A stretch of 64,000 bases of DNA from Hyphomicrobiaceae bacterium (GTDB lineage Bacteria; Pseudomonadota; Alphaproteobacteria; Rhizobiales; Hyphomicrobiaceae): NCBI GenBank assembly GCA_016793635.1, contig JAEUMD010000019.1, forward strand, positions 147,830 through 211,829, given 5' to 3'. The notes under the pieces were generated by a model. The model was not told where the DNA came from, ran no database searches, and saw nothing but the letters and a program-made list of their open reading frames with translations. Positions within the stretch are counted from its first letter, which is position 1, and the number at the start of each line of letters is the position of its first letter. Positions 20,424 to 28,739 of this stretch are shown here, one piece after another. The translations under genes were made by a program, and so were the position numbers.

Positions 20424-21437
20424 ATGCAGAACACCACGAGCGGAACCGGCCTCGCGTTCGAGTTTGCCTGGCTCCAGAGCCAGGGGCGGCGGGCGCGCCA
20501 GGAAGATTTCTGCGCGAGCCTGCCGGACGTGCCCGCTATGGGAGACGCGGAGGGCCGCGTGCTCATCGCCCTGGCCGACGGCATGGGCGGCCACGTTTCG
20601 GGACAGATCGCCAGCCGCACCGTCTGCGACAGCTTCATCGGCTCGTTCCGTTCCGCTACCGGCAACACGGGTACCCGCCTCGCTCATGCGCTCGAAGACT
20701 GCAACGATGCTCTGGCCCGGGCCATCGACGTCGATCCGAAGCTGGCGGGCATGGGATCGACGCTCGTCGCGGCCCATGCCGACAGCAACGGCGTCAAGTG
20801 GGTGAGCGTCGGGGATTCGACGCTCATGCTCTATCGTGACGGTATCCTGCAGCGCCTCAATGCCGACCATTCACACGGCGCCATCCTCGACCAGCAGGCC
20901 GCGGCAGGGATCATCAGCGAAGAGATCGCCAAGGGAGACGTGCGCCGGCGGGCGCTGCATTCGGCCGTCACCGGCCAGCCGATACCGCTGAAGGACATCG
21001 AACTCGTCGGTGAGCCGCTGCTGCCCGGTGACTGGGTGATCGTCGCCTCCGATGGCCTTCTGACACTCGGTGGCGACGAGCTTGCGACACTCATTCACGA
21101 TCACGCCCAAGACCCGCCCGCGACGCTCGTGGCCGCTTTGATCAGCGCGGTCGAGGCCGAGCAGGAACCGAACCAGGACAACACGACCGTGGCGGCGTTG
21201 CGCGTCGTCGAAAGCACGTCGCGGGGCATCGAGACCGACGAAGAACGTGCGCCCGACGCCGAAACCGTCGCGCAGAGCGAAGTCCTCTCGACCACGCGTA
21301 TTTTGCCTCGCCACACAGCCAAGGACGAGAATGCGGCCAGCATCGCTGGCACAGCGGGCGGCAGCTCGACACGTATGATCGCGATGGCGGTGGCAGCGGC
21401 GGCGCTGGCGCTCGCAGCCTGGGCGCTGCTGCGCTGA
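20424..21437 (+). CDS. PP2C-type Ser/Thr phosphatase, tail-anchored
   Basis: Metal-dependent protein phosphatase of 337 aa, the expected antagonist of the neighbouring kinase. PP2C motifs are in order: RRARQEDFC, ALADGMGGHVSG (metal-binding Asp), MGSTLVAAH, VSVGDSTLMLYRDG, WVIVASDGLLTL and NQDNTTVAALRV. The last 20 residues are hydrophobic (IAMAVAAAALALAAWALLR), predicting a C-terminal membrane anchor. It contains TTRILP near the C terminus, matching the putative phosphosite motif of the FHA protein upstream. Confidence 0.93.
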   Translation: MQNTTSGTGLAFEFAWLQSQGRRARQEDFCASLPDVPAMGDAEGRVLIALADGMGGHVSGQIASRTVCDSFIGSFRSATGNTGTRLAHALEDCNDALARAIDVDPKLAGMGSTLVAAHADSNGVKWVSVGDSTLMLYRDGILQRLNADHSHGAILDQQAAAGIISEEIAKGDVRRRALHSAVTGQPIPLKDIELVGEPLLPGDWVIVASDGLLTLGGDELATLIHDHAQDPPATLVAALISAVEAEQEPNQDNTTVAALRVVESTSRGIETDEERAPDAETVAQSEVLSTTRILPRHTAKDENAASIAGTAGGSSTRMIAMAVAAAALALAAWALLR

Positions 21438-21540
21438 TGCGAATTCAGCGGTAGCAGTCCCGCCCGGCGTCACGTCGCGGAGTTTCGTCCTCCCGCATCG
21501 CCAACATCGCAGTTTTTCGGTGCTGGGTTACGGCGCCCGA

Positions 21541-22413
21541 TCAAGGCTTCCGCGTGAAAAATTGGCGCGGCGCCGTGTCGATGAAGCCCGCAACCTCGTG
21601 CGACCCGATACTCTGCAAAGGCACGTGCGGGGCAAGGCGCTCGTGAACCGCCTCCGAGCACAGGAAGCGCTGCCCGAGCGTACCTGCGAGCTTCTCCATC
21701 CGGAATAGCAGGATCAGCTCGATTCCCGACAGGCTGTCCTCGCCGGTGCGGCTGCCGCCGGACGAGAGCCCGCCGACGTGCATGACGATGCGGAAGGGGA
21801 GCGACGACTTCGCTTGCAGCTTCGCGAACGCCTGCAACGCCGACGCGACGTGGTGCTCGGGCTGAAAGCTCGACGGCCAGATCGCCAGGAACCCGTCACC
21901 GAGGTACTTGTTGATGATGCCGCCATGCAGCTCGACGATCTGGCGGCACTCTGCCGCCCACGAGCCGACCATCTTCGCCCACTCCTCTGGGTCGTGCTCC
22001 CCGGCAAGACGGGTGGAGCCGACGATATCGGCGAGCAGCATCCAGCATTCGAAGCTCTTCACCTCGATCAGCGTCATCGAGGCGGCCTTGCTGCGCGCGA
22101 TGGTCCGGTCGACCGAGTTCTTGAAGAACGTGAGCGCGGTATCGCCGATGCCGATAACGTCGTTGGGGTTGAGCCTGACGGGAAGGGAGATGCGGCGGCC
22201 GTTGACGTAGGAGCCGTTACCGCTGCCGAGATCGACGAGCCAGAACTCGTCCACGTCCTGCCGATGAACGACCGCGTGGCGCCGCGACACCTTCGGATCG
22301 CCGAGCACCACCCGGTTCGACGGCGAGCGGCCGATCGGGCAATTTGTCTCCAGCAGCCACTGCTGCCCGTCCGCGGCTTCGAGCCAAGCCTCGGCCGCTG
22401 AAATGTCGCTCAT
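21541..22413 (-). CDS. FHA domain fused to class III nucleotidyl cyclase
   Basis: 290 aa. An N-terminal FHA domain (residues about 20-95: CPIGRSPSNRVVLGDPKVSRRH and SGNGSYVNG) is followed by a class III adenylate/guanylate cyclase domain. Its two metal-binding aspartates are visible, Asp129 in LLADIVGST and Asp173 in NKYLGDGFLAIWP. It has no membrane segment. Being convergent with the PP2C gene, it extends the phospho-Thr signalling cluster and suggests that kinase output is linked to cyclic-nucleotide synthesis. Substrate (ATP or GTP) not determined. Confidence 0.88.
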   Translation of the reverse strand: MSDISAAEAWLEAADGQQWLLETNCPIGRSPSNRVVLGDPKVSRRHAVVHRQDVDEFWLVDLGSGNGSYVNGRRISLPVRLNPNDVIGIGDTALTFFKNSVDRTIARSKAASMTLIEVKSFECWMLLADIVGSTRLAGEHDPEEWAKMVGSWAAECRQIVELHGGIINKYLGDGFLAIWPSSFQPEHHVASALQAFAKLQAKSSLPFRIVMHVGGLSSGGSRTGEDSLSGIELILLFRMEKLAGTLGQRFLCSEAVHERLAPHVPLQSIGSHEVAGFIDTAPRQFFTRKP

Positions 22414-22659
22414 CGACGAGCTGTCCTCGGAAGCGAAGGCCAGATCAGATTCATGCCCGCCACATTACCCCCTCGAGACTGCCGCGACCACAACTTGATT
22501 GCCCGGTCGGTTACCGAACCACATGGGCAGACAGAGCGATCGCTTGACGCGGTGGAGCAGCGTTGTAGGTTCCGCGCCGAGCCGCATTCTAAGAGCCGAC
22601 GCGAGTTGCATGAGCCGAGCCCCCTCACCATTCCCGATAGCGGACCCGCACGTGACCAG

Positions 22660-23541
22660 GTGGCCCGCGACGTGACCGCCCCCCCGATATTGCCCAACGG
22701 CGCCGAGTTGTTCGCGCGTTACGACGTGCTGTTCTCGGACGTATGGGGCGTCGTCCATGACGGCGTCACCGCACTGCCGGGCGCCACCGAGGCGCTGCGG
22801 GCCTTCAGGCGCAAGGGGGGGACCGTCGTTCTCGTATCGAACGCGCCCGTGCCCAACTTTCGCGTTGCCGAGATGCTCGACGGCAAGCTGCTGCCACGCG
22901 ACGCGTGGGACGCAATCGTCACCTCGGGCGACATCGCCCTCGCCCACGTCGATGCGGCGGGCTACCAGGCGTTGCATTGGATCGGCCCGGTGGACCGCGA
23001 CGCGGCGCTGTTCGAGCGCGTGCCGGGACCTTCGGTTGCACTCGACAAGGCTGACGCGATCTTGTGCAGCGGGCTAGACGACGACATCAACGAGACGGCG
23101 GAGAGCTATCGCGGCCGGCTCGAGCATGCGCTCGCCCGCCGCCTGCCATTCGTCTGCGCCAACCCGGACTTCGTCGTCGATGTCGGCGGCCGACACTACC
23201 TCTGCGCAGGAGCCATCGCCGATGTCTACGAGGCGATGGGCGGAGACGTGTTCTGGGCCGGGAAGCCGCACGCCAGCGCCTACCGCGCCGCGCACGAGGC
23301 GGCCGAGCGCATCCGCGCGGGCGCCATCGATCATCATCGCATTCTGGTAATCGGAGATTCGATCCGCACCGACTTGACCGGTGCGCGCCTATTCGGCGTC
23401 GATGCGCTGTTCATCGCCTCGGGAATCCACCGGCCGGTCCTGATGCAGGGCGACGATATCGATCCGGCGAAACTCGCGCTGCTGTTCGAGCCCGAGGGAA
23501 CGCCGCCGGCCGTCGCCGCGCAGTCATTTCTGCGCTGGTGA
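22660..23541 (+). CDS. HAD-superfamily class IIA hydrolase (TIGR01459 type)
   Basis: Cytoplasmic phosphatase-like HAD enzyme. Motif I is VLFSDVWGVVHDG, motif II VVLVSNAP, and the C-terminal motif ILVIGDSIRTDLTGA. A PHASAYRAA segment fits the NagD/IIA cap type. The exact start is uncertain: GTG codons at 22660 and 22672 lie just before the conserved region and no suitable ATG is close. The gene ends inside the 3' end of the convergent hypothetical gene (18-bp overlap). Confidence 0.85.
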   Translation: MARDVTAPPILPNGAELFARYDVLFSDVWGVVHDGVTALPGATEALRAFRRKGGTVVLVSNAPVPNFRVAEMLDGKLLPRDAWDAIVTSGDIALAHVDAAGYQALHWIGPVDRDAALFERVPGPSVALDKADAILCSGLDDDINETAESYRGRLEHALARRLPFVCANPDFVVDVGGRHYLCAGAIADVYEAMGGDVFWAGKPHASAYRAAHEAAERIRAGAIDHHRILVIGDSIRTDLTGARLFGVDALFIASGIHRPVLMQGDDIDPAKLALLFEPEGTPPAVAAQSFLRW

Positions 23542-24570
23542 CTCTGCGCCGGACGCCACCGGCTCCTTCCACTCCGGCGGCCGCATTGTACCGTCCGAGA
23601 ACGCGCCGAAGATCATGTCGGGCGACGAAGTGTTGTGGCGCGAGATCGTCGTGCGGCCCGCCCACAGATCGGTCGCCGTCTTGGCGCCGGTGAATTCCAT
23701 CACCGATTGCTCGCGCCAGCCCTTGGCGCCCTTCTCCAGCACGGCGATGTCGGAAACGTCATTGTTGAGGCGCGTGATGTACATCGAGCGCATCGCGGCG
23801 AACGGCTTGCCCGCAATCGGCTTGTCGAACGTCACGTCCAGCCGGCCGCGTTCGGTGTCGAGCTTGGAGAGTTGCACCGTGGCGCTGCCGCCGACTTTGA
23901 ACTTGAGCGTGAAGGTGCGCGCGGCCGGATCGATCACCACCTCGTCGATATCGACGACGGGGCGCCCCTTGTCGACGGTCACCGGCCCGATCAGCACCGA
24001 GGAGCCGAACGTCGTCGGCCGCCGCATGGAGGGGGCCTTGGGTCGCAGACGCCAGTAGCCATCCTGCGGGTAGAGGACCATGACCTCCTCGCCACCCATG
24101 TGGCTGATGACCCAGACCTGCAGCATGTGCACGCCCTCGTGCACCGTATCGCCGATCCGCACCTTCGCCGTCGCCGGTCGCCAGAAGGTGTCGTTGCGAT
24201 GCGCGACGATCCACATCTCGATGTGCTCGTAGATCGTCGTGCGGCGTGGCGGATTGACGTTCACCGCCTCACCGGTGAAATCACACGCCGTCCAATCGGG
24301 GTCCGAACTCTCCTCGTGCAGCGTGCCGATGTAGGCGGGATGCGCGGCCTCGATGCGGAACTGCTTCACGCTCGGCGAAGCGAAGGTGAGCGAAACGTTG
24401 TCCTTCTCGGCGCACAAGACCGGCTCGGACTGATTGTCGATGGTCACGGGAAGCATGCCGAGCGATGTCGCGGAGGCTGGCAGCGTGACGGCCGCGAACG
24501 CAACGGCCGCGGCCAACACCCGGGCAGCGGACCGACGACGCGCGCCGACGCGATCAAGCGAGAACTGCAT
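23524..24570 (-). CDS. exported hypothetical protein of the opgH operon
   Basis: About 348 aa with a signal peptide (RSAARVLAAAVAFAAVTLPASA) and no recognised domain. The mature part is beta-rich. I use the ATG at 24570, which has AGGGG at proper spacing; an ATG at 24576 is equally in frame. Its start overlaps the end of the FkbM methyltransferase gene, so it is the last gene of the opgH-membrane protein-FkbM operon. A periplasmic role connected with glucan modification is inferred only from context. Confidence 0.65.
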   Translation of the reverse strand: MQFSLDRVGARRRSAARVLAAAVAFAAVTLPASATSLGMLPVTIDNQSEPVLCAEKDNVSLTFASPSVKQFRIEAAHPAYIGTLHEESSDPDWTACDFTGEAVNVNPPRRTTIYEHIEMWIVAHRNDTFWRPATAKVRIGDTVHEGVHMLQVWVISHMGGEEVMVLYPQDGYWRLRPKAPSMRRPTTFGSSVLIGPVTVDKGRPVVDIDEVVIDPAARTFTLKFKVGGSATVQLSKLDTERGRLDVTFDKPIAGKPFAAMRSMYITRLNNDVSDIAVLEKGAKGWREQSVMEFTGAKTATDLWAGRTTISRHNTSSPDMIFGAFSDGTMRPPEWKEPVASGAESPAQK

Positions 24571-25330
24571 AGACATCCCCTGAATTGGCCTCGTGCGGCA
24601 GAGCGGCGATATGCGCGCGCATATCGGCGGCGGAAACCCAAGTCTCGAACGTGAGGCGCTGGCTTTCGCCGAGCGCTATATTGAAGGTGTACGGCCCGAG
24701 CGCCGCCAGCTTGTCGAGGCAGGCGTAGGCAACCTCGCGCTGGATGGTGGTGAACTCGAACGAAAGCGCGGGAACGGCGCGGCCGAGGCCCGCGAGTACA
24801 TCGGCCTCGAAGCCTTCGACATCGATCTTGATGAAGGCAGGCACGCCATGCTCGGCGATCAGCGCATCGAGCGTCGTCACCGGCACGGCGATCTCTCGAT
24901 CCCAAACCTGCCCCTCCCATCCACCTGCCCCATCTGCTGCCTTGATGAAGGCGGGCGACGCGGTCGTGACGGTCGGATTGTCCGAGTTGATGTGGAGCGT
25001 GAGATTGCCGGGCGCCGGCCCGCAGGCGGCGGCGATACGCCGAACAGCACCATCGCAGCAATAGAGAGCGTCGAGCACGGCCATGCAGTCCGGCTGCGGC
25101 TCGAGCGCGACCACGCGCGCGCCGAGGCGGCGGAACGAGGCGATGCGATCGCCGACGTGGCTGCCGATGTCGAACGCGAGAGCGCTCTTCCCGACGAAGC
25201 GGCCGTAAAGCGTGTCCATCGCGATGTCGCGCTCGACATCGCCGTAATAGACGTCGAGCGAGCGCCGCAGCGGCGCGAACCGCGGGTCGGACTTCAGCTT
25301 GTCGACAGTGGTGCAGTGTTGCGCGGTCAT
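24554..25330 (-). CDS. FkbM-family methyltransferase
   Basis: SAM-dependent methyltransferase of 258 aa. The FkbM signature is present: AFDIGSHVGDRIASFRRLGARVVALEPQ (motif I and acidic loop), then IKIDVEGFEADVLAGLG. The start overlaps the stop of the preceding membrane protein gene (ATGA), showing translational coupling. FkbM enzymes usually methylate hydroxyls of sugars or small molecules. Sitting behind opgH, a sugar O-methylation of osmoregulated glucans is an attractive but untested idea. Confidence 0.85.
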   Translation of the reverse strand: MTAQHCTTVDKLKSDPRFAPLRRSLDVYYGDVERDIAMDTLYGRFVGKSALAFDIGSHVGDRIASFRRLGARVVALEPQPDCMAVLDALYCCDGAVRRIAAACGPAPGNLTLHINSDNPTVTTASPAFIKAADGAGGWEGQVWDREIAVPVTTLDALIAEHGVPAFIKIDVEGFEADVLAGLGRAVPALSFEFTTIQREVAYACLDKLAALGPYTFNIALGESQRLTFETWVSAADMRAHIAALPHEANSGDVYAVLA

Positions 25331-25788
25331 GATGGATTCCTGCTCCCGAGCCCGCCGATGTATCCGATCATGGTGCCGGCAAAAAAGGCGGCTATCGCGA
25401 TCAAACCGCATGCGCGGAGAATATTTGCCACAGACAAAAGCATGCTCGTCGAACGCCCCTGACAACCCAGCAAATAGAACAGCGCGCCCAGCGCCGTCAG
25501 CACCAGGGCCGAAAGAGCGAGCCACACCACGATCGCACCAATCTTCTTGCCGCCGACGCGCACCGGCGCCAGCAGCGCATTGATCCCGGCGATCGGCAGA
25601 GCGAAGAGAACGGCGAACATTCCATGCAGCGCCGCCCAATCGACAATCAGCGGCCACAGCTCGATCTCGTCACGGGGAAAGCGGCAATTCTCGCCGGCAA
25701 AGCCAATCGAAACGGCGTAAGCGTAATAAACCGCCCCCGTCGCCACGAGTAGCGCCGGAACGCCGAGGACGTAAATGACCCTGCTCAT
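25327..25788 (-). CDS. small integral membrane protein
   Basis: 153 aa with four predicted membrane helices (about residues 5-27, 46-68, 82-106 and 117-141) and no recognised family. It lies 24 bp downstream of opgH and overlaps the FkbM gene by 4 bp. The loop between helices 1 and 2 (ENCRFPRDEIELWP) contains a Cys. Function unknown. Confidence 0.7.
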   Translation of the reverse strand: MSRVIYVLGVPALLVATGAVYYAYAVSIGFAGENCRFPRDEIELWPLIVDWAALHGMFAVLFALPIAGINALLAPVRVGGKKIGAIVVWLALSALVLTALGALFYLLGCQGRSTSMLLSVANILRACGLIAIAAFFAGTMIGYIGGLGSRNPS

Positions 25789-25812
25789 CTGCGATCGCGG
25801 CCTCGCCCCGGA

Positions 25813-27651
25813 TTACGCCTTCGCCATGACGGCCGCGACCTCAGGCGGCGTGCTGAAGTCCTCCGGAATACCACAGAGGCCGGCATTCTTCATCGCGACG
25901 CCAAGCGCCGGCGAAGCTGTCACCATCGCAAACGGTATCGCGAGCAGGTAGCCAGAGGTAAGCGGCAGGCTCCAATAGAAAACTGTCGGCGAGACGATGC
26001 ATAGCGCACCGCCGACGACGATGCCGAACAGTGTCTGCGGCCAGAGATTGCGCACGGCCGTCGTCAACGAGATACCCGCCGCGTCGCGGTTCTGACCGCC
26101 CCAGACAACCGACTTCCCGAACAACAAGCCGATCATGAAGATCGTCGTGCGAATGGTCGAGACCGCACCCTGCAGGAATGAGAAGACCAGCTCGATCACG
26201 GCGCTTGCGAGGAAACGAACCAGCCCGCCGTACTGTGCGACGCCACCTTTGGTCAACATCGCATCGACGAGGCCGGCGATCTTCGGGCTGAGGTACATGA
26301 GGAAGAACGTGACGTAGAGGCCGGCGGCGAGCCCCGATGGGAAGCCCGGCACGCTCTGCGCGTGCAGCGTGGCGAGCGGCAGCAATGCGATCATCAGCGT
26401 CCACGCCGGAATGCCGACGAACATGAGGATAGCCCACACGAGTTGGAAGCGGCTCATGGGCAAGAGGCCCGGTAGATCGAGCAGCTTCACGTACTGCATG
26501 TTGCCCTGGCACCAGCGCACGTCGCGGGTGGCGAAATCGAGCATGGTCGGCGGGTTCTCCTCCCACGAGCCGCCCTCGATGGGCAGCACGCGAACTTCGT
26601 AACCCGCCTTCCGCATCAGCGTCGCCTCGACCTGGTCGTGGCTGAGCACGTGCCCGCCGAGCGGCGGCTTGCCCGGCAGCATCGGCAGGTCGCAATCCTC
26701 GACGAACGGCTTGATGCGGACGAAGGCGTTGTGGCCCCAGAACGGCCCGCAGTCGGCTGTCCACCATGCCTGCCCCATGGTGTAGGAGCGCATGCCGTGG
26801 CGCATGCCGAACTGGAAGATGCGCGCGAATGCCGACGACGACGGCATGCCGACCACGAGTGACTGCAGGATGCCGAGCTTCGGGTGCGCCTGCATCATGC
26901 GCGCCATGCGCACGATCACGTCGCCCGACATCAGGCTGTCTGCGTCGAGCGGCAGCATCAACTCGTAATCGTGCCCCCAGCGCTCGCAGAAGTCGCGCAC
27001 GTTGCCGGCCTTGAAGCCGACGTTGTCGGTACGGCGGCGATAGACGATCCGATCGCCCGCGCCGGGTTCCTTCGCATCGACCGAGGCGCGCCAGGACGCG
27101 ACGCCCGCCTCCTCGGCGGCGGCGACCTCCGGCTTGTTGGTGTCGCTCAAAATGAAGTAGTTGAACGCCGCACCTTCGCCGGTCGCGTCGATAGATGCTT
27201 TCACCGTCTCGAGACGCTTCAAGGCCCGCGCGGGGTCCTCGTTGCGCAGCGTCATCAGCACTGCGGTGCGGATCGCGAGCGGCGCCGACGCATCGCCTGC
27301 GGAGGCATAAGGCGCGACGGCTCCAATCGGGTCGCGCGCGACGTGGAGCTGCCAAAGACCGATCAGCGCGTTCCAGAAGCCGAGCACGGTCCACGGCGTG
27401 CCGAGCAGGAAGCAGACGTACATGACGGCATCGACGAGCGTCCAACCGCCTGCGGCACCGACCCGGAACGCCAGCCACGCGAGCAGCAGATAGGTCGCCA
27501 CGTTCAGGACAATGACCAGACGGCGGCGGCTGGCCAGCACGGCGTTTGCCTGCAAGCCGGTCGGCGAGGTAAGCGTCACGGGCGCGGCGGTGACTGGCGG
27601 CAGGGATGGCATGTCGAGGGTGCTGCTCATGGCGTCGGATGGTCCGGTCAT
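25813..27651 (-). CDS. opgH: OpgH/MdoH-type glucan glucosyltransferase
   Basis: Membrane glycosyltransferase (GT2) that builds the beta-1,2-glucan backbone of osmoregulated periplasmic glucans from UDP-glucose. At 612 aa it is the shorter form of the family. Membrane helices flank the catalytic region, which shows MLPLDADSLMSG (DxD), the acceptor loop QVEATLMRKAG and DVRWCQGNMQY (the Q/RxxRW-type motif). It heads a four-gene operon with a membrane protein, an FkbM methyltransferase and an exported protein. The usual partner opgG is not in this window. Confidence 0.9.
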   Translation of the reverse strand: MTGPSDAMSSTLDMPSLPPVTAAPVTLTSPTGLQANAVLASRRRLVIVLNVATYLLLAWLAFRVGAAGGWTLVDAVMYVCFLLGTPWTVLGFWNALIGLWQLHVARDPIGAVAPYASAGDASAPLAIRTAVLMTLRNEDPARALKRLETVKASIDATGEGAAFNYFILSDTNKPEVAAAEEAGVASWRASVDAKEPGAGDRIVYRRRTDNVGFKAGNVRDFCERWGHDYELMLPLDADSLMSGDVIVRMARMMQAHPKLGILQSLVVGMPSSSAFARIFQFGMRHGMRSYTMGQAWWTADCGPFWGHNAFVRIKPFVEDCDLPMLPGKPPLGGHVLSHDQVEATLMRKAGYEVRVLPIEGGSWEENPPTMLDFATRDVRWCQGNMQYVKLLDLPGLLPMSRFQLVWAILMFVGIPAWTLMIALLPLATLHAQSVPGFPSGLAAGLYVTFFLMYLSPKIAGLVDAMLTKGGVAQYGGLVRFLASAVIELVFSFLQGAVSTIRTTIFMIGLLFGKSVVWGGQNRDAAGISLTTAVRNLWPQTLFGIVVGGALCIVSPTVFYWSLPLTSGYLLAIPFAMVTASPALGVAMKNAGLCGIPEDFSTPPEVAAVMAKA

Positions 27652-27711
27652 AGGCCGAGGCGGCCGGGGGAAACCCGCGCTCGACTATCAGTCTCGAATT
27701 TGGTGGGGAAC

Positions 27712-28719
27712 ATGACGATGCGTCGCTCGGCCGGCAAGATGCAAATGGCGCGTTCGCTCTGGTACGTGAAGCCGGGCGTCGTGGAGCTGCGCACCGCGCC
27801 ACTCGGCCCGCCGCGTCAGGGAGAGGCCCGCGTTCGCACGCTCTTCTCCGGAGTGAGCCGCGGCACCGAGCGCCTCGTGCTCTCGGGCACCGTGCCGCCC
27901 TCCGAATGGGAGCGGATGCGCGCGCCCTTGCAGGACGGCGCGTTTCCATTCCCCGTGAAATACGGCTATTGCGCGACCGGCGTCGTCGAGGACGGCCCCG
28001 ACGATCTGCTGGGGCGTGCGGTATTCTGCCTCCACCCCCATCAGGATACCTTCGTCGCCCCGATCGACATGCTGGTGCCGTTCCCGAGTGAAGGGCCGGG
28101 GGCCGTCAGCCCGCGCCGCGCCACCCTCGCCGCCAACATGGAAACCGCCCTCAACGCCCACTGGGATGCCGGTAGCGGCCCAGGCGATCGCATCGTCGTG
28201 GTCGGCGCGGGCGTCGTCGGACTGCTCGCCGCCCATATCGCCGCCCGCATGCCCGGGGCCGAGGTGACGGTGGTCGACGTCGCACAGGAGCGCCATACCC
28301 TCGTGGAGACGATGGGAGCGCGTTTCGCCTTGCCGGACGACGCGCCGAAGGATGCTGATTTCGTGTTTCACGCCAGCGCCAGCGCGGCCGGTCTGCAAAC
28401 CGCGTTACGCTGCGCCGGCATGGAGGCGACCGTCGTCGAGCTTTCCTGGTATGGCGACAAGCCGGTGGCCGTGAACCTCGGCGACATCTTCCATAGCCGC
28501 CGCATCAGGTTGATCTCGTCTCAGGTCGGGCAGGTCTCGCCCTCGCGGCGTCCCCGCTGGACCTACCGGCGGCGCATTGAAGCGGCCCTTCGCCTGCTCG
28601 CCGACCCCGCCCTCGACGCCCTGGTTACGGCGGAGATCGATTTCACCGATGCGCCGAAACGCCTGCCGGAGTTGCTCGGCCCAGGGGCCGAGGGCCTCGC
28701 GCCGGTGATGCGCTACTGA
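27712..28719 (+). CDS. zinc-type alcohol dehydrogenase-like (MDR) oxidoreductase
   Basis: Medium-chain dehydrogenase/reductase of 335 aa. Visible are an N-terminal GroES-like region (SGVSRGTERLVLSG and KYGYCATGVVEDG) and the nucleotide-binding Rossmann motif VVVGAGVVGLLAA. It lacks the full structural-zinc cysteine set. It resembles the BchC-like branch of MDR proteins. GGTGGGG precedes the ATG. It is divergent from opgH and convergent with the retron reverse transcriptase. Substrate unknown. Confidence 0.8.
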   Translation: MTMRRSAGKMQMARSLWYVKPGVVELRTAPLGPPRQGEARVRTLFSGVSRGTERLVLSGTVPPSEWERMRAPLQDGAFPFPVKYGYCATGVVEDGPDDLLGRAVFCLHPHQDTFVAPIDMLVPFPSEGPGAVSPRRATLAANMETALNAHWDAGSGPGDRIVVVGAGVVGLLAAHIAARMPGAEVTVVDVAQERHTLVETMGARFALPDDAPKDADFVFHASASAAGLQTALRCAGMEATVVELSWYGDKPVAVNLGDIFHSRRIRLISSQVGQVSPSRRPRWTYRRRIEAALRLLADPALDALVTAEIDFTDAPKRLPELLGPGAEGLAPVMRY

Positions 28720-28739
28720 GCCCGGCCATCGCGTCCATC

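Noticed and set aside
14756-22413. Type VI secretion cluster
   Set aside because: Kinase, FHA and PP2C genes are present, but no structural type VI genes occur in the window.
26884-27711. N-terminal extension of the MDR dehydrogenase
   Set aside because: The upstream frame is the complement of opgH. The enzyme starts at the ATG at 27712 or shortly after.
25841-27949. 702-aa Arg-rich minus-strand protein
   Set aside because: Alternative frame of opgH in GC-rich DNA. It has no domain features, while the opgH frame has the full glycosyltransferase motifs.
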